From contig JODX01000001.1 of assembly GCA_000719105.1 (NCBI GenBank), positions 1-64,000 on the forward strand: a DNA stretch of 64,000 bases. Direction: 5' to 3'. Shown here piece by piece: positions 7,830 through 17,258 of the stretch. How positions within the stretch are numbered: the stretch's first letter is position 1; every line of letters begins with the position of its first letter. This DNA is from Streptomyces sclerotialus (GTDB lineage: Bacteria > Actinomycetota > Actinomycetes > Streptomycetales > Streptomycetaceae). Both the position numbers and the translations under genes were made by a program. The notes under the pieces are model-generated. The model ran no database searches, was not told the origin of the DNA, and saw only the letters and a list, made by a program, of their open reading frames with translations.

Positions 7830-10076
7830 ATGCCCAGGGACAGTGCCGCTCCGGCGCCCGGCAGGCCGGGGGATCGCTCGGGGCGGCCTGTCGGCCGGAA
7901 GACCGTGACCGTGGCCGCGGAATCCGGGGAGAACCGGGAGACCCGGAAGCCTCGGAAGCCACGTGGAACCCGCTGGGGGCGTTTCCTCGACAGCGGGCTG
8001 CTGCAGGGCGGGGTGCAGGGCAGCCCGGTGCTGCGGCTGTTCATGCGCTGGGTGCGCCGTCCGCTGCTGCCGGCGATACGGCTGTGGCGGCGCAACATCC
8101 AGCTCCGGATCGTCGTCACGACTCTGCTGATGTCGCTCGGCGTGGTCCTGCTGCTGGGGTTCGTCGTCATAGGGCAGGTGCGCAACGGGCTGCTCGACGC
8201 CAAGGTGAAGGCGTCGCAGAGCCAGGCCACAGGCGGGTTCACGGCCGCGGGCCAGGAGGCCGACAACGCCGCGAACGCGGCCGTAAGCGACTCGGCGGAC
8301 CCGGACGGAAAGTCGGTCCAGAACGTCGGCGAGTGGATGAGCAGCCTGGTGACGTCCCTCTCCAGTGGCGGCCAGGGCGCGTTCGACGTCGTGACGCTCA
8401 GTCCGGCCGCCGCGGGCAGCGGCAGCGGGGGCCTCGGTCCACGCGCTTCGGGCGGCGTGGACTGGGACCGCAGCGTGCCGGTGCCGCTGCGCGAGCGCGT
8501 CGACGACGGCACCGGCGCGGTGCAGAGCTCCACGCGCGTCTCGTACCACAACGGCCGGGAGTCACAGCCCGCGTTGATCATCGGCAAGCAGGTCAACGAC
8601 CCCAACGGCGACGCGTACCAGCTGTACTACCTCTTCCCGCTCACGCAGGAGGAGAAGTCGCTGAGCCTGGTCAAGGGGACGCTGGCGACGGCGGGGCTGT
8701 TCGTCGTGGTGCTCCTCGGGGCCATCGCCTGGCTGGTGGTGCGCCAGGTCGTCACGCCCGTACGGATGGCCGCGGGGATCGCCGAGAGGCTGTCGGCCGG
8801 ACGTCTGCTGGAGCGGATGAAGGTCACCGGTGAGGACGACATCGCGCGGCTCGGCGAGGCCTTCAACAAAATGGCGCAGAACCTGCAGTTGAAGATCCAG
8901 CAGCTGGAGGACCTGTCGCGGATGCAGCGGCGGTTCGTGTCCGACGTGTCGCACGAGCTGCGGACGCCGCTGACGACGGTCCGGATGGCCGCCGACGTCA
9001 TCCACGAGGCGCGCGTCGACTTCGATCCGGTGACCGCCCGGTCTGCGGAGCTGCTCGCCGACCAGCTGGACCGGTTCGAGTCGCTGCTCGCGGACCTGCT
9101 GGAGATCAGCCGGTTCGACGCGGGCGCGGCGGCCCTGGAGGCGGAGCCGATCGACCTCAGGGAGGTCGTACGGAGGGTCGTCAGCGGGGCCGAGCCGCTC
9201 GCCGAGCGCAAGGGCACGCGGATACGGGTCGTCGGCGACCAGCAGCCCGTCGTGGCCGAGGCCGATGCCCGGCGTGTGGAGCGGGTGCTGCGCAACCTCG
9301 TCGTCAACGCCGTCGAGCACGGCGAGGGCAAGGACGTCGTGGTCAGGCTGGCGGCGGCGGGCGGCGCGGTCGCGGTCGCGGTGCGCGACTACGGGGTGGG
9401 CCTCAAGCCCGGCGAGGCGACCCGGGTGTTCAGCCGCTTCTGGCGTGCGGACCCGGCACGCGCGCGTACCACCGGCGGTACGGGTCTGGGGCTGTCGATC
9501 GCGCTGGAGGACGCGCGGCTGCACGGCGGCTGGCTGCAGGCGTGGGGCGAGCCGGGCGGCGGGTCCCAGTTCCGGCTGACGCTGCCGCGGACCGCCGACG
9601 AGCCGTTGCGGGGATCCCCGATCCCCCTGGAGCCGGGCGACTCGCGGAGCAACCGTGGACCCGGCGACGCAGGAGTGCCTCGGGGCGGTGGCGGCAAGCT
9701 CGCGACCGTTCCGGCCCAGACTTCCGGAAGGGACGCGTCGGTGAGGGCGTCCATGGGTCAGCGTCCGGCGGGGACGGTTCCGACCGCGGATCCGACGGCA
9801 CTGCCGGGGAACGGGGCGCGCGTGGTGCCCCGGCCCGCAGGAAGCCTGCGTTCCTCCGCGGCGGACGCACCGGCGGACGCCGCGGACGGTGAGCCGAGAC
9901 GGGCCGGTAACGGCCTGGTGAAACCGTCCGGGGAGGAGCCGTCCGGAGACGACTCGCGCCAGTACGGACCGGGCGGCTCGGAAGAGCACGGACAGTACGG
10001 ACGGGACGGCTCTGATGAGCTCGGGCAGCACGGCTCCGAGGAGCGCGAGACAGGGGAGGCATTCCGTGGGCGCTGA
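7830..10076 (+). CDS. mtrB: Two-component sensor histidine kinase MtrB
   Basis: A 748-residue membrane kinase, the partner of MtrA. In order: a basic cytoplasmic N-terminus (1-92); membrane segment about 95-115; an extracytoplasmic sensor region about 116-284; a second membrane segment about 287-309; HAMP; HisKA with phosphoacceptor His375 in SDVSHELRTPLTT; and HATPase with NLVVNAVEHG and GGTGLGLSIALEDARLHGG. Beyond the catalytic core (from about residue 590) is a long, low-complexity Gly/Ser/Arg/Asp tail with repeated QYG/QHG-Glu segments. ATG 7830 was chosen because a GTG at 7797 would overlap mtrA by 32 nt. The 3' end overlaps lpqB by 11 nt. Confidence 0.96.
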   Translation: MPRDSAAPAPGRPGDRSGRPVGRKTVTVAAESGENRETRKPRKPRGTRWGRFLDSGLLQGGVQGSPVLRLFMRWVRRPLLPAIRLWRRNIQLRIVVTTLLMSLGVVLLLGFVVIGQVRNGLLDAKVKASQSQATGGFTAAGQEADNAANAAVSDSADPDGKSVQNVGEWMSSLVTSLSSGGQGAFDVVTLSPAAAGSGSGGLGPRASGGVDWDRSVPVPLRERVDDGTGAVQSSTRVSYHNGRESQPALIIGKQVNDPNGDAYQLYYLFPLTQEEKSLSLVKGTLATAGLFVVVLLGAIAWLVVRQVVTPVRMAAGIAERLSAGRLLERMKVTGEDDIARLGEAFNKMAQNLQLKIQQLEDLSRMQRRFVSDVSHELRTPLTTVRMAADVIHEARVDFDPVTARSAELLADQLDRFESLLADLLEISRFDAGAAALEAEPIDLREVVRRVVSGAEPLAERKGTRIRVVGDQQPVVAEADARRVERVLRNLVVNAVEHGEGKDVVVRLAAAGGAVAVAVRDYGVGLKPGEATRVFSRFWRADPARARTTGGTGLGLSIALEDARLHGGWLQAWGEPGGGSQFRLTLPRTADEPLRGSPIPLEPGDSRSNRGPGDAGVPRGGGGKLATVPAQTSGRDASVRASMGQRPAGTVPTADPTALPGNGARVVPRPAGSLRSSAADAPADAADGEPRRAGNGLVKPSGEEPSGDDSRQYGPGGSEEHGQYGRDGSDELGQHGSEERETGEAFRGR

Positions 10077-11895
10077 CCGCGAGGGACGCGGCCGCAGGCG
10101 TCCGGTGCGTGTGGCGGTGTGCGCCGGCGGTGCCGCCGTGCTGCTGGCCGGGTGTGCCTCGATGCCGGACAGCGGGGATCTGAGGGACGTCGAGTCCACA
10201 CCACGGCAGGACGCGCAGGTCCGGGTGTTCGCGCTGCCGCCGCGGGACGACGCCCAGCCCTTGGAGATCGTGCAGGGTTTCCTGGAGGCCCTCACCAGCG
10301 ACGACCCGAACTACGAGACGGCACGCAAGTACCTGACCGGGAAGGCGCTCACCGACTGGCGGCCGAACGCGTCGACGACGGTCCTCGCCGAGGGGCCGAA
10401 CCCGCTGACCGATCCCTCGGCGACCCGGGAGGACGACGGCGCCCACGTGTACCGGCTCACCGGGCTCGAGGTCGCCAGGGTGGACGCGCAGAACGCCTAC
10501 GAACCCGCCGACGGGCGCTACAGCGAGACGGTGCACCTCACACGGCTCAAGGACAAGCAGTGGCGCATCGACCGGCTGCCGCAGGGTGTGGTGATGGGCA
10601 AGTCGGACTTCGAGCGCACCTATGTGTCGGTCAACAAGTACTACTTCACGTCGTCCACGCAGCTCGGGCAGCTGGGGACGGTCGCCGACCCGGTCTACGT
10701 CCGCCGGCAGGTGAACCCGGTGACGCAGATGGTCCGGTCGCTGCTCAAGGGCCCGACCCGCTGGCTGGACCCGGTGGCCCGGAGCACCTTCCCACCGGGG
10801 ACCGCGCTGAAGAAGGGCGTCGAGTCGCTGACGCCGGACGACCGGAACAAGCTGACCGTCCCGCTGAACGGCAAGGCCGACCACGTCACACGGAGCGAGT
10901 GCGACGAGATGGCGGCGCAGGTCCTCCTCACGCTCCAGGACCTGACGCCGACGGGTGTGACCGAGGTCGAGCTGCAGCGGTCGGACGGGGAGCGGCTCTG
11001 CGCGATGGACGAGGACCACGCCGAGGTCATCGCCGCGCACGGAGCGGGGTACGACACCGCGTACGAGTACTTCATCGACGATGACGGCCGGCTCGTCCGC
11101 ATGTCCGTCAGAGGCGCCGACCCGGACCGCGAGGCGGTGCCCGGGGCGCTGGGCTCCGGCGAGAGGAGGCTCCGCTCGGCCGCCGTGGCGCGCGACGAGG
11201 ACCGGGCGGCCGGGGTGTCGTTCGACGGAAGCGACCTGTACGTCGGATCGCTGGCCTCGGGCGCCTCGCTCGGGGATCCGGTCCTGCACAGCGAGGGCCG
11301 GACCGAGGGCGACCGGCTGACGACGCCCAGCTGGGACGGGGGGAACGATCTGTGGATCGCCGACCGTGATCCGGACAGCCCCCGGCTGCTGATGCTGCGG
11401 GACGGCGGCGGCGAGCCGGTGGAGGTCACGACACCGGGGCTCGACGGGCGGATCGAGGCGGTTCGTGTCGCCGCGGACGGGGTGCGGATCGCACTGATCG
11501 CGGAGCAGGACGGCAAGCGGTCGTCGCTGCTCGTCGGGCGGATCGAACGGGAAGCGGACGGAAGCGGGGAGCCCTCCGTGTCGATCGTCGGCCTGCGCTC
11601 CGTGACGCCCCAGCTGGAGGAGGTCACGGCCATGTCGTGGGCCGGTGACAGCCGGCTCGTGGTGGTCGGGCGCGAGGTCGGGGGCGTGCAGCAGATGCGG
11701 TACGTCCAGGTCGACGGCTCCATGCCGGACGGGCCGGAACTCGCGGCACTCACCGGGGTGCAGGAGATCGCCGCCTCCGAGGACGAGCGGCTGCCGCTGG
11801 TGGCGCACTCGGAGGACGGGATCGTACGGCTGTCCTCGGGCTCGCAGTGGCAGCAGGTGGTCGAGGAGGGGTCGGCTCCGATCTACCCGGGGTAG
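10066..11895 (+). CDS. lpqB: Lipoprotein LpqB, MtrAB accessory protein
   Basis: A 609-residue lipoprotein starting at GTG 10066, just downstream of a GGGGAGG ribosome site. The signal peptide ends in the lipobox LLAGC with the modified Cys30. An N-terminal GerMN-type region (around QGFLEALTSDDPNYETARKYLT and VRSLLKGPTRWLDP) is followed by a C-terminal beta-propeller-like LpqB domain. In mycobacteria LpqB binds the extracellular part of MtrB and tunes MtrA phosphorylation. Overlap with mtrB implies translational coupling of the three-gene signalling unit. Confidence 0.95.
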   Translation: MGADREGRGRRRPVRVAVCAGGAAVLLAGCASMPDSGDLRDVESTPRQDAQVRVFALPPRDDAQPLEIVQGFLEALTSDDPNYETARKYLTGKALTDWRPNASTTVLAEGPNPLTDPSATREDDGAHVYRLTGLEVARVDAQNAYEPADGRYSETVHLTRLKDKQWRIDRLPQGVVMGKSDFERTYVSVNKYYFTSSTQLGQLGTVADPVYVRRQVNPVTQMVRSLLKGPTRWLDPVARSTFPPGTALKKGVESLTPDDRNKLTVPLNGKADHVTRSECDEMAAQVLLTLQDLTPTGVTEVELQRSDGERLCAMDEDHAEVIAAHGAGYDTAYEYFIDDDGRLVRMSVRGADPDREAVPGALGSGERRLRSAAVARDEDRAAGVSFDGSDLYVGSLASGASLGDPVLHSEGRTEGDRLTTPSWDGGNDLWIADRDPDSPRLLMLRDGGGEPVEVTTPGLDGRIEAVRVAADGVRIALIAEQDGKRSSLLVGRIEREADGSGEPSVSIVGLRSVTPQLEEVTAMSWAGDSRLVVVGREVGGVQQMRYVQVDGSMPDGPELAALTGVQEIAASEDERLPLVAHSEDGIVRLSSGSQWQQVVEEGSAPIYPG

Positions 11896-12016
11896 CGCGG
11901 GCGGCGTTCGACGGGAGTTCGGCGCGGTCCGACAGGGCTCGGCGTGGTCCCTCCTCCGGCGGGCTCCCTCGGCGCGTTCGCTCGTGTGGGGGACGGTCGG
12001 TCGTGGGCGCGGGGAG

Positions 12017-12039
12017 TTGTCCACAGGTGGTTGTCCACA
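12017..12039 (+). promoter_or_regulatory. Two perfect DnaA boxes in tandem
   Basis: The nonamer TTGTCCACA occurs exactly at 12017-12025 and again at 12031-12039, same orientation, with start points 14 bp apart, inside the 184-nt gap between lpqB and the comF-type gene. TTGTCCACA is the preferred Streptomyces DnaA box. This is too few boxes for oriC. Likely alternatives are DnaA-dependent control of the downstream gene or a small DnaA-titrating site. Confidence 0.6.
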
Positions 12040-12079
12040 GGGCTGGCCGGTCGGAGCGGGCATTGGCACAGTGGTGGAC

Positions 12080-13033
12080 ATGCGGGGGTGGTGGCAGGAC
12101 CTCACTGACCTGGTGCTGCCGGCCGAGTGCGGAGGCTGCGGGAAGTCTCGTACGGTGCTCTGCCCGGAGTGCCGTGCCGCGGTGAGCGGGGCTCCGCCGC
12201 GCAGGGTGCGCCCGGTGCCGGAGCCGCCGGGCCTGCCCGTGGTGCACGCGGCCGCTCCGTACGAGGACGAGGTACGGGCGCTGCTCCTGGCGCACAAGGA
12301 GCGTGGCGCGCTGGCACTGGCGGCACCGCTCGGTGCGGCCCTGGCGGGGGCCGTGCGGGCTTGCCTGCGCGGGACCGCCCGGGTTCCGGAGGGCTCGCGT
12401 GCGTCAGCGGGGGCCGCGGCCGGGGCGCGTGAGGGAACGGCTGTCCCGGCGGGCAGGCGTGAAGAGGTGGTCGTACGGGAACCCGTCCTGCTCGTACCGG
12501 TGCCGTCGGCGCGCAAGGCGGTGCGGGCGCGGGGGCACGACCCGGCACGGCGGATCGCGTTCGCCGCCGCCGGGGAACTGCGGCGTACGGGTACGTCGGC
12601 CCGGGTGGCCGGAGTCCTGCGGCAGCGCCGGCCCGTGGCCGATCAGTCCGGCCTCGACTCCCGGCAGCGGCTGGCCAACCTCGCGGGCGCCCTGGCCGTG
12701 GTGCCCGGAGGAGGAAGGCTGCTGGCCGGTGGCCGGATCGTGCTCGTCGACGACCTGATGACGACGGGGGCCTCGCTGGCGGAGGCGGCACGCGCGGTGC
12801 GGGCGGCGTGTCGGGAAACAACCGTGTACGACGGCATGGCCTGGGAAGGAACAGCCCAACGGATCGCAAGGGTGACGACAGCGACGAGAGAGGAGCCGGC
12901 GCACCCGGCAACGGGGGAGACGGACCGGGCGGAAGGGGTACTGGGAATGGCGGGCACGAACGGTGGCGGTGACGTGCTCCGCGCTGCCGTGGTCGCCGCT
13001 TCACCGGAATCCTTCGAAAAGAACCGGAACTGA
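12080..13033 (+). CDS. ComF family phosphoribosyltransferase-like protein
   Basis: A 317-residue protein with an N-terminal four-cysteine zinc finger (CGGCGKSRTVLCPEC, about residues 13-27) and a C-terminal type I PRTase domain. That domain contains the PRPP-binding loop RIVLVDDLMTTGASLAEAARAV and the motif RARGHDPARRIA. ComF-family proteins assist natural competence in some bacteria; in Streptomyces they are conserved but of unknown role. A loosely conserved insert (about residues 100-135) and a variable tail of about 50 residues flank the core. ATG 12080 is preferred; GTG 12071 and 12074 are in frame. Two DnaA boxes lie 40-60 nt upstream. Confidence 0.88.
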   Translation: MRGWWQDLTDLVLPAECGGCGKSRTVLCPECRAAVSGAPPRRVRPVPEPPGLPVVHAAAPYEDEVRALLLAHKERGALALAAPLGAALAGAVRACLRGTARVPEGSRASAGAAAGAREGTAVPAGRREEVVVREPVLLVPVPSARKAVRARGHDPARRIAFAAAGELRRTGTSARVAGVLRQRRPVADQSGLDSRQRLANLAGALAVVPGGGRLLAGGRIVLVDDLMTTGASLAEAARAVRAACRETTVYDGMAWEGTAQRIARVTTATREEPAHPATGETDRAEGVLGMAGTNGGGDVLRAAVVAASPESFEKNRN

Positions 13034-13352
13034 CCGAGGCCTGGCAACGTTGCTGGTAATGAGAAGGCTGACGCACCTGAACGGAGGTACGCCACGGTAA
13101 AGGGTGACGCACTTCGTCCGAGCGAGATATGTTCGGTTGTGAGGGAAAGGCGCGAGCAGTTCCCCGTATATCCGAATGCCGCACCGCGGGTTTTCCACGA
13201 AGGCCGCGAAGGCCCGCGCCGGCAGGTGAATCTCTCGCCGCAGGGCAGGAGGTGGACGTCACCGAGTCCGGGGTTCCGGGATTCACCGGAGCCTGGTGCA
13301 CAAGGGAGATGCTCCGCCGGTGGAGCGGAGCGATCCGGGAACGGAGTTCTGC
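13034..13352. other. Intergenic region upstream of hpf (319 nt)
   Basis: No convincing gene. It must hold the hpf promoter and leader. The AT-richer stretch GAGATATGTTCGG near 13125-13137 is a possible -10 neighbourhood, but I could not pair it with a clear -35 element. A purine-rich GGGAACGGAG (13337-13346) precedes the GTG start. Confidence 0.4.
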
Positions 13353-14042
13353 GTGGACATCGTCGTCAAGGGCCGCAAGACCGAGGTGCCCGAGCGGTTC
13401 CGGAAGCACGTGGCCGAGAAGCTGAAGCTGGAGAAGATCCAGAAGCTCGATGGCAAGGTGATCAGCCTGGACGTCGAGGTGTCCAAGGAGCCCAACCCCC
13501 GACAGGCCGACCGATGCGACCGAGTGGAGATCACGCTCCGCTCCCGCGGTCCGGTGATCCGGGCCGAGGCGGCGGCCAGCGACCCGTACGCGGCGCTCGA
13601 CCTGGCGGCGGACAAGCTCGAGGCCCGGCTGCGCAAGCAGCACGACAAGCGCCACACCCGCCGCGGCGCCCGTCGCCTCACGGCGGCCGAGGTGCCCGAC
13701 CATGTCCCGGGCGCGGCAACGCTGAACGGGAACGGCGCCGTCCGTGAGGAGACGCCGGACGAGGTGCCCACCAAGAAGATCGGCTCGCTGGAGGTGCAGG
13801 GCGAAGGGCCTCTCGTCGTGCGCGAGAAGACCCACGTCGCGTCGCCCATGACCCTCGACCAGGCGCTCTACGAGATGGAGCTGGTCGGGCACGACTTCTA
13901 TCTGTTCGTCGACTCCGAGACCAAGGAACCGAGTGTCGTCTACCGGCGGCACGCCTACGACTACGGCGTCATCCACCTCAGCACGGATCCCATGGTGGCC
14001 GAGGGACAGTCGGTCACCGGGGGCGGCGCGCTCGGCGGCTGA
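13353..14042 (+). CDS. hpf: Ribosome hibernation promoting factor, long form
   Basis: A 229-residue long-form HPF starting at GTG 13353 (reads M/VDIVVKGRKTEVP). The N-terminal HPF/YfiA domain (1-105), with basic residues such as KLEARLRKQHDKRH, binds the 30S decoding region. After a variable linker, the C-terminal dimerisation domain (about 170-225, MTLDQALYEMELVGHDFYLF...YRRHAYDYGVIHL) joins two 70S ribosomes into an inactive 100S dimer in stationary phase or stress. It is followed 206 nt later by a response-regulator gene on the same strand. Confidence 0.94.
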   Translation: MDIVVKGRKTEVPERFRKHVAEKLKLEKIQKLDGKVISLDVEVSKEPNPRQADRCDRVEITLRSRGPVIRAEAAASDPYAALDLAADKLEARLRKQHDKRHTRRGARRLTAAEVPDHVPGAATLNGNGAVREETPDEVPTKKIGSLEVQGEGPLVVREKTHVASPMTLDQALYEMELVGHDFYLFVDSETKEPSVVYRRHAYDYGVIHLSTDPMVAEGQSVTGGGALGG

Positions 14043-14248
14043 CCTGCCGTACGGCGCCTGGTCCGGTGCCCCTGGAGGGTGCGCGCGCCCCCAGGGGCAC
14101 CCCCGTGCGACGGCTCGGCCGCCCGCTCCGTCACCGCATGGCCGTCCGGACGTGAAATCATGGCCGAACCGGCCCCAACCGGTGGGCCGTTGCCTTGGGT
14201 TGGCGATGGCACAGGAAAACAGGCCACGGCCTTCTAGGGGGAGGAACG

Positions 14249-14992
14249 ATGGCGGACAGCTTCGGACCGATGCGTGACGGGGATGCCGGCGGCGTCGCCG
14301 GCATGGGCCCGGAGGCGGGCTCACCACGCAAGGAGCCCATCCGGGTCCTCGTCGTGGACGATCACGCGCTCTTCCGCCGCGGTCTGGAGATCGTGCTCGC
14401 GGCCGAGGAGGACATCCAGGTCGTCGGCGAGGCCGGTGACGGGGCGGAGGCGGTCGACAAGGCGGCCGACCTGCTGCCCGACATCGTGCTGATGGACGTG
14501 CGCATGCCCAAGCGGGGAGGCATCGAGGCGTGCACCTCCATCAAGGAGGTGGCCCCCAGCGCGAAGATCATCATGCTGACGATCAGCGACGAGGAGGCCG
14601 ATCTCTACGACGCCATCAAGGCGGGCGCGACCGGCTATCTCCTCAAGGAGATCTCGACGGACGAGGTGGCCACGGCCATTCGGGCGGTCGCCGACGGGCA
14701 GTCGCAGATCAGCCCCTCGATGGCGTCGAAGCTGCTGACGGAATTCAAGTCGATGATCCAGCGCACGGACGAGCGGCGGCTCGTGCCGGCGCCCCGTCTG
14801 ACCGACCGCGAGCTGGAGGTTCTCAAGCTCGTGGCCACGGGAATGAACAACCGCGACATCGCCAAGGAGCTGTTCATCTCCGAGAACACGGTGAAGAACC
14901 ACGTGCGGAACATCCTGGAGAAGCTTCAGCTGCACTCCCGGATGGAGGCCGTGGTCTACGCGATGCGGGAGAAGATTCTCGAAATCCGCTGA
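14249..14992 (+). CDS. NarL/LuxR-family response regulator
   Basis: A 247-residue regulator with a strong GGGGAGG ribosome site 5 nt before ATG 14249. A non-conserved N-terminus (1-28) precedes the receiver domain (about 30-150). The phosphoacceptor is Asp83 in DIVLMDVRMPKRGG, and the conserved Thr and Lys are in MLTISDEE and LLKEIS. A LuxR helix-turn-helix follows (about 185-245, LTDRELEVLKLVATGMNNRDIAKELFISENTVKNHVRNI). There is no sensor kinase beside it, so it is an orphan regulator here. Its place after hpf suggests stress or stationary-phase control; that is inference. Confidence 0.93.
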   Translation: MADSFGPMRDGDAGGVAGMGPEAGSPRKEPIRVLVVDDHALFRRGLEIVLAAEEDIQVVGEAGDGAEAVDKAADLLPDIVLMDVRMPKRGGIEACTSIKEVAPSAKIIMLTISDEEADLYDAIKAGATGYLLKEISTDEVATAIRAVADGQSQISPSMASKLLTEFKSMIQRTDERRLVPAPRLTDRELEVLKLVATGMNNRDIAKELFISENTVKNHVRNILEKLQLHSRMEAVVYAMREKILEIR

Positions 14993-15051
14993 GATTCCCC
15001 GGGGCTTCCGGATTCGCTCAGGTTCGGATCAGGTAGGGCTCAGGTATGCCG

Positions 15052-15075
15052 GAAGCGCCGAACGCCGGGCGCTTC
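15052..15075. terminator. Terminator hairpin between converging genes
   Basis: GAAGCGCC (15052-15059) pairs with GGCGCTTC (15068-15075). It lies in the 122-nt gap where the response regulator and the YcaQ-like gene converge, and would act as a bidirectional terminator. There is no T-tract, as is usual in Streptomyces. Confidence 0.6.
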
Positions 15076-15114
15076 GCCGGGACCGGCCCCGGGTGAAGCG
15101 CCCGGCTCGACCGG

Positions 15115-16314
15115 TCACGTCAGCGCGCGGGCCAGTTCTCTCGTCAGCGGCTCGCCCAGCTCCGGGGCGTCCACCCGCTCCACGCGCACATTCGTGCAGT
15201 CCACCCAGCTCGCGGCCTCCCACAGGGCGCGGGCCACGGCGGGGACCGCCTTCCGGTCCTGGAGGGTCACCTGCCGGGCCACCAGCGTCCGGCCGTCGCG
15301 GGCCGGATCGACGCGGCCGACGAGGCGGCCCCCCGAGAGGACCGGCATGGCGAAGTAGCCGTACACACGCTTGTGCTTGGGGACGTAGGCCTCCAGGCGG
15401 TGCGTGAAGCCGAAGATGCGCTCCGTGCGGGCGCGCTCCCAGATCAGCGAGTCGAAAGGCGACAGGAGTGTCGTGCGGTGGCGGCCGCGCGGTGGTGCCG
15501 CCAGGGCCGCGGGATCCGCCCAGGCGGGTTTGCCCCAGCCCTCGACCGTCACCGGGACCAGACCCGAATCCGCGATCACCACGTCGACCTGCTCGCCCTT
15601 CAGGCGGTGGTAGTCCGCGATGTCCGCGCGCGTGCCGACACCCAGGGCCTCGCCGGCGAGGCGGACCAGACGGCGCAGGCACTCGGTGTCGTCCAGGTCG
15701 GTGTGCAGCAGGGCGTCCGGGATCGCGCGCTCGGCGAGGTCGTACACCCGCTTCCAGCCGCGGCGCCGCACACAGACCACCTCGCCGTACATCAGGGCGC
15801 GCTCCACGGCGACCTTCTCGCCGGACCAGTCCCACCACTCGCTGGTCCGCTTCGCACCGCCCAGCTCCGTCGCCGTGAGCGGGCCCTCGGTGCGCAGCTG
15901 CTTGATCACGCGGTCGTACGCGCCGTCCGGGAGCTCGTGGTTCCAGTGCGGGCGGGCGCGGTAGGCGCGGCGGCGGAAGGCGAAGTGGGGCCACTCCTCG
16001 ACGGGGAGGATGCAGGCCGCGTGCGACCAGTACTCGAAGGCGTGGGGCCGGTCCGGGGCCGTGCCGGCAGCGGTGCCCCAGTACGCGCTCTCCACGGTCT
16101 TTCGGCCCACCGCGCCGAGGCGGGCGTAGGGGACGAGCTCGTGCGAACGGGCCAGTACCGAGATGGTGTCCAGCTGGACCGCCCCCAGGTGGCGGAGGAC
16201 CCCGCGGACGCCCGCCCGCCGGTCGGGGGCACCCAGGAAGCCCTGTGCGCGCAGGGCTATACGGCGGGCCTCGTCGGCGGACAGCTGGGTGGTGGGACGC
16301 GGCAGGCTCGTCAT
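15115..16314 (-). CDS. YcaQ-family winged-helix DNA glycosylase
   Basis: A 399-residue protein of the HTH_42/YcaQ family, whose studied members unhook interstrand crosslinks and excise bulky N7-alkylpurines; antibiotic producers use relatives for self-resistance. The family Q-phi-D catalytic motif is visible as QLD in GAVQLDTISVLARSHELV, followed by the family segments YWSHAACILP and LLSPFDSLIWERARTERIFGF. ATG 16314 (MTSLPRPTTQL) is the likely start; GTG 16338 is possible. No biosynthetic cluster is adjacent, so it looks like the housekeeping paralogue. Confidence 0.9.
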   Translation of the reverse strand: MTSLPRPTTQLSADEARRIALRAQGFLGAPDRRAGVRGVLRHLGAVQLDTISVLARSHELVPYARLGAVGRKTVESAYWGTAAGTAPDRPHAFEYWSHAACILPVEEWPHFAFRRRAYRARPHWNHELPDGAYDRVIKQLRTEGPLTATELGGAKRTSEWWDWSGEKVAVERALMYGEVVCVRRRGWKRVYDLAERAIPDALLHTDLDDTECLRRLVRLAGEALGVGTRADIADYHRLKGEQVDVVIADSGLVPVTVEGWGKPAWADPAALAAPPRGRHRTTLLSPFDSLIWERARTERIFGFTHRLEAYVPKHKRVYGYFAMPVLSGGRLVGRVDPARDGRTLVARQVTLQDRKAVPAVARALWEAASWVDCTNVRVERVDAPELGEPLTRELARALT

Positions 16315-16393
16315 GCCCCGCACCATAGGCGGTGCCACTGACAGCTGGGGCTGAGCTGGGTTTTCGGGCCGCCGAGCCCCCTCCCGACAACCA

Positions 16394-16981
16394 TTACGAC
16401 GGCGATGACGGCGATGACGGCGCCGGAAGGTACGGCGCCGTCGACGGCAGGCCCAGGTCCGACGGCAGCAGCGAGCCCACCCAGCAGTCGCGGCGCACGC
16501 CGTTGTTGTAGATGGCCGACCGGAGGGTGCCCTCCATGGTGAAGCCCGTTTTCAGGGCGACCGCGCGCGAGGCGTGGTTGCCCACCTCGGCCCGCCACTC
16601 GACGCGGTCCATCCCGGCCGAGGCGAAGCCCCAGCGGGCGACGGCGGAGGCGGCCTCGGTCACGTAGCCGTTGCCGCGGTGCTCCTTCGCCGCCCAGAAA
16701 CCGATCTCGCCCGTGCCGGGGGAGTGCGGCGTGAGTCCGAGCATGGCCGCCAGCTCACCGGAGGACAGGAAGGCGCCGAACGTGAACATCGAGCCGCAGG
16801 CCCAGCCGTCGGGCACCAGCCGTCCGACGAACGTCTCGGCGTGCTCGCGGAGATACGGCGACGGAACGGTGGTCCAGCGCTGGATGTCCGGGTCCTGGCA
16901 GGCGGCGTACACCACGTCGGTGTCCTGTGGGCCCACGGTGCGCAGCAGCAACCGGGCGGTGGTGAGCGTAAGGGGGTCCAT
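16394..16981 (-). CDS. GNAT family N-acetyltransferase (RimJ/RimL type)
   Basis: A 195-residue acetyltransferase starting at ATG 16981 ([16 protein letters not shown]). The GNAT fold is shown by the N-terminal [11 protein letters not shown] strand, the acetyl-CoA loop [12 protein letters not shown] and the C-terminal segment [20 protein letters not shown], typical of RimJ-like protein N-terminal acetyltransferases. A short Pro/Ser-rich tail ends the protein. It is divergent from secA; the 277-nt region between them carries both promoters. The substrate is unknown. Confidence 0.9.
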   Translation of the reverse strand: MDPLTLTTARLLLRTVGPQDTDVVYAACQDPDIQRWTTVPSPYLREHAETFVGRLVPDGWACGSMFTFGAFLSSGELAAMLGLTPHSPGTGEIGFWAAKEHRGNGYVTEAASAVARWGFASAGMDRVEWRAEVGNHASRAVALKTGFTMEGTLRSAIYNNGVRRDCWVGSLLPSDLGLPSTAPYLPAPSSPSSPS

Positions 16982-17258
16982 CGGGCGATTCTGCGCGGTG
17001 CGGCGGGTGGCCGCCATCCCTTTGGGAGCGGATGCGGTCCCGCGGTCGCGCTCCGTGAGGACGCGACCACGATTCGCGCATTTCATGGCCCGTACGCGGC
17101 ACCATCCGCAACGCCCGTCCGTTGTCCTGGTGGCTGTCACCGCCAGACCTCCCGGCGCAGTGGGGTCCTCGCTTACGATGGCCGTTGCTCAAAGCTGCCG
17201 TCCAACCCGTCAGTACAACCGACCGTCCCAGGCCCGACCGGCAAGGAGACAAACCCCC

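Noticed and set aside
9430..12516. A minus-strand open frame of about 1,030 codons opposite mtrB, lpqB and comF
   Set aside because: Antisense shadow of three well-supported genes; no domain, no ribosome site.
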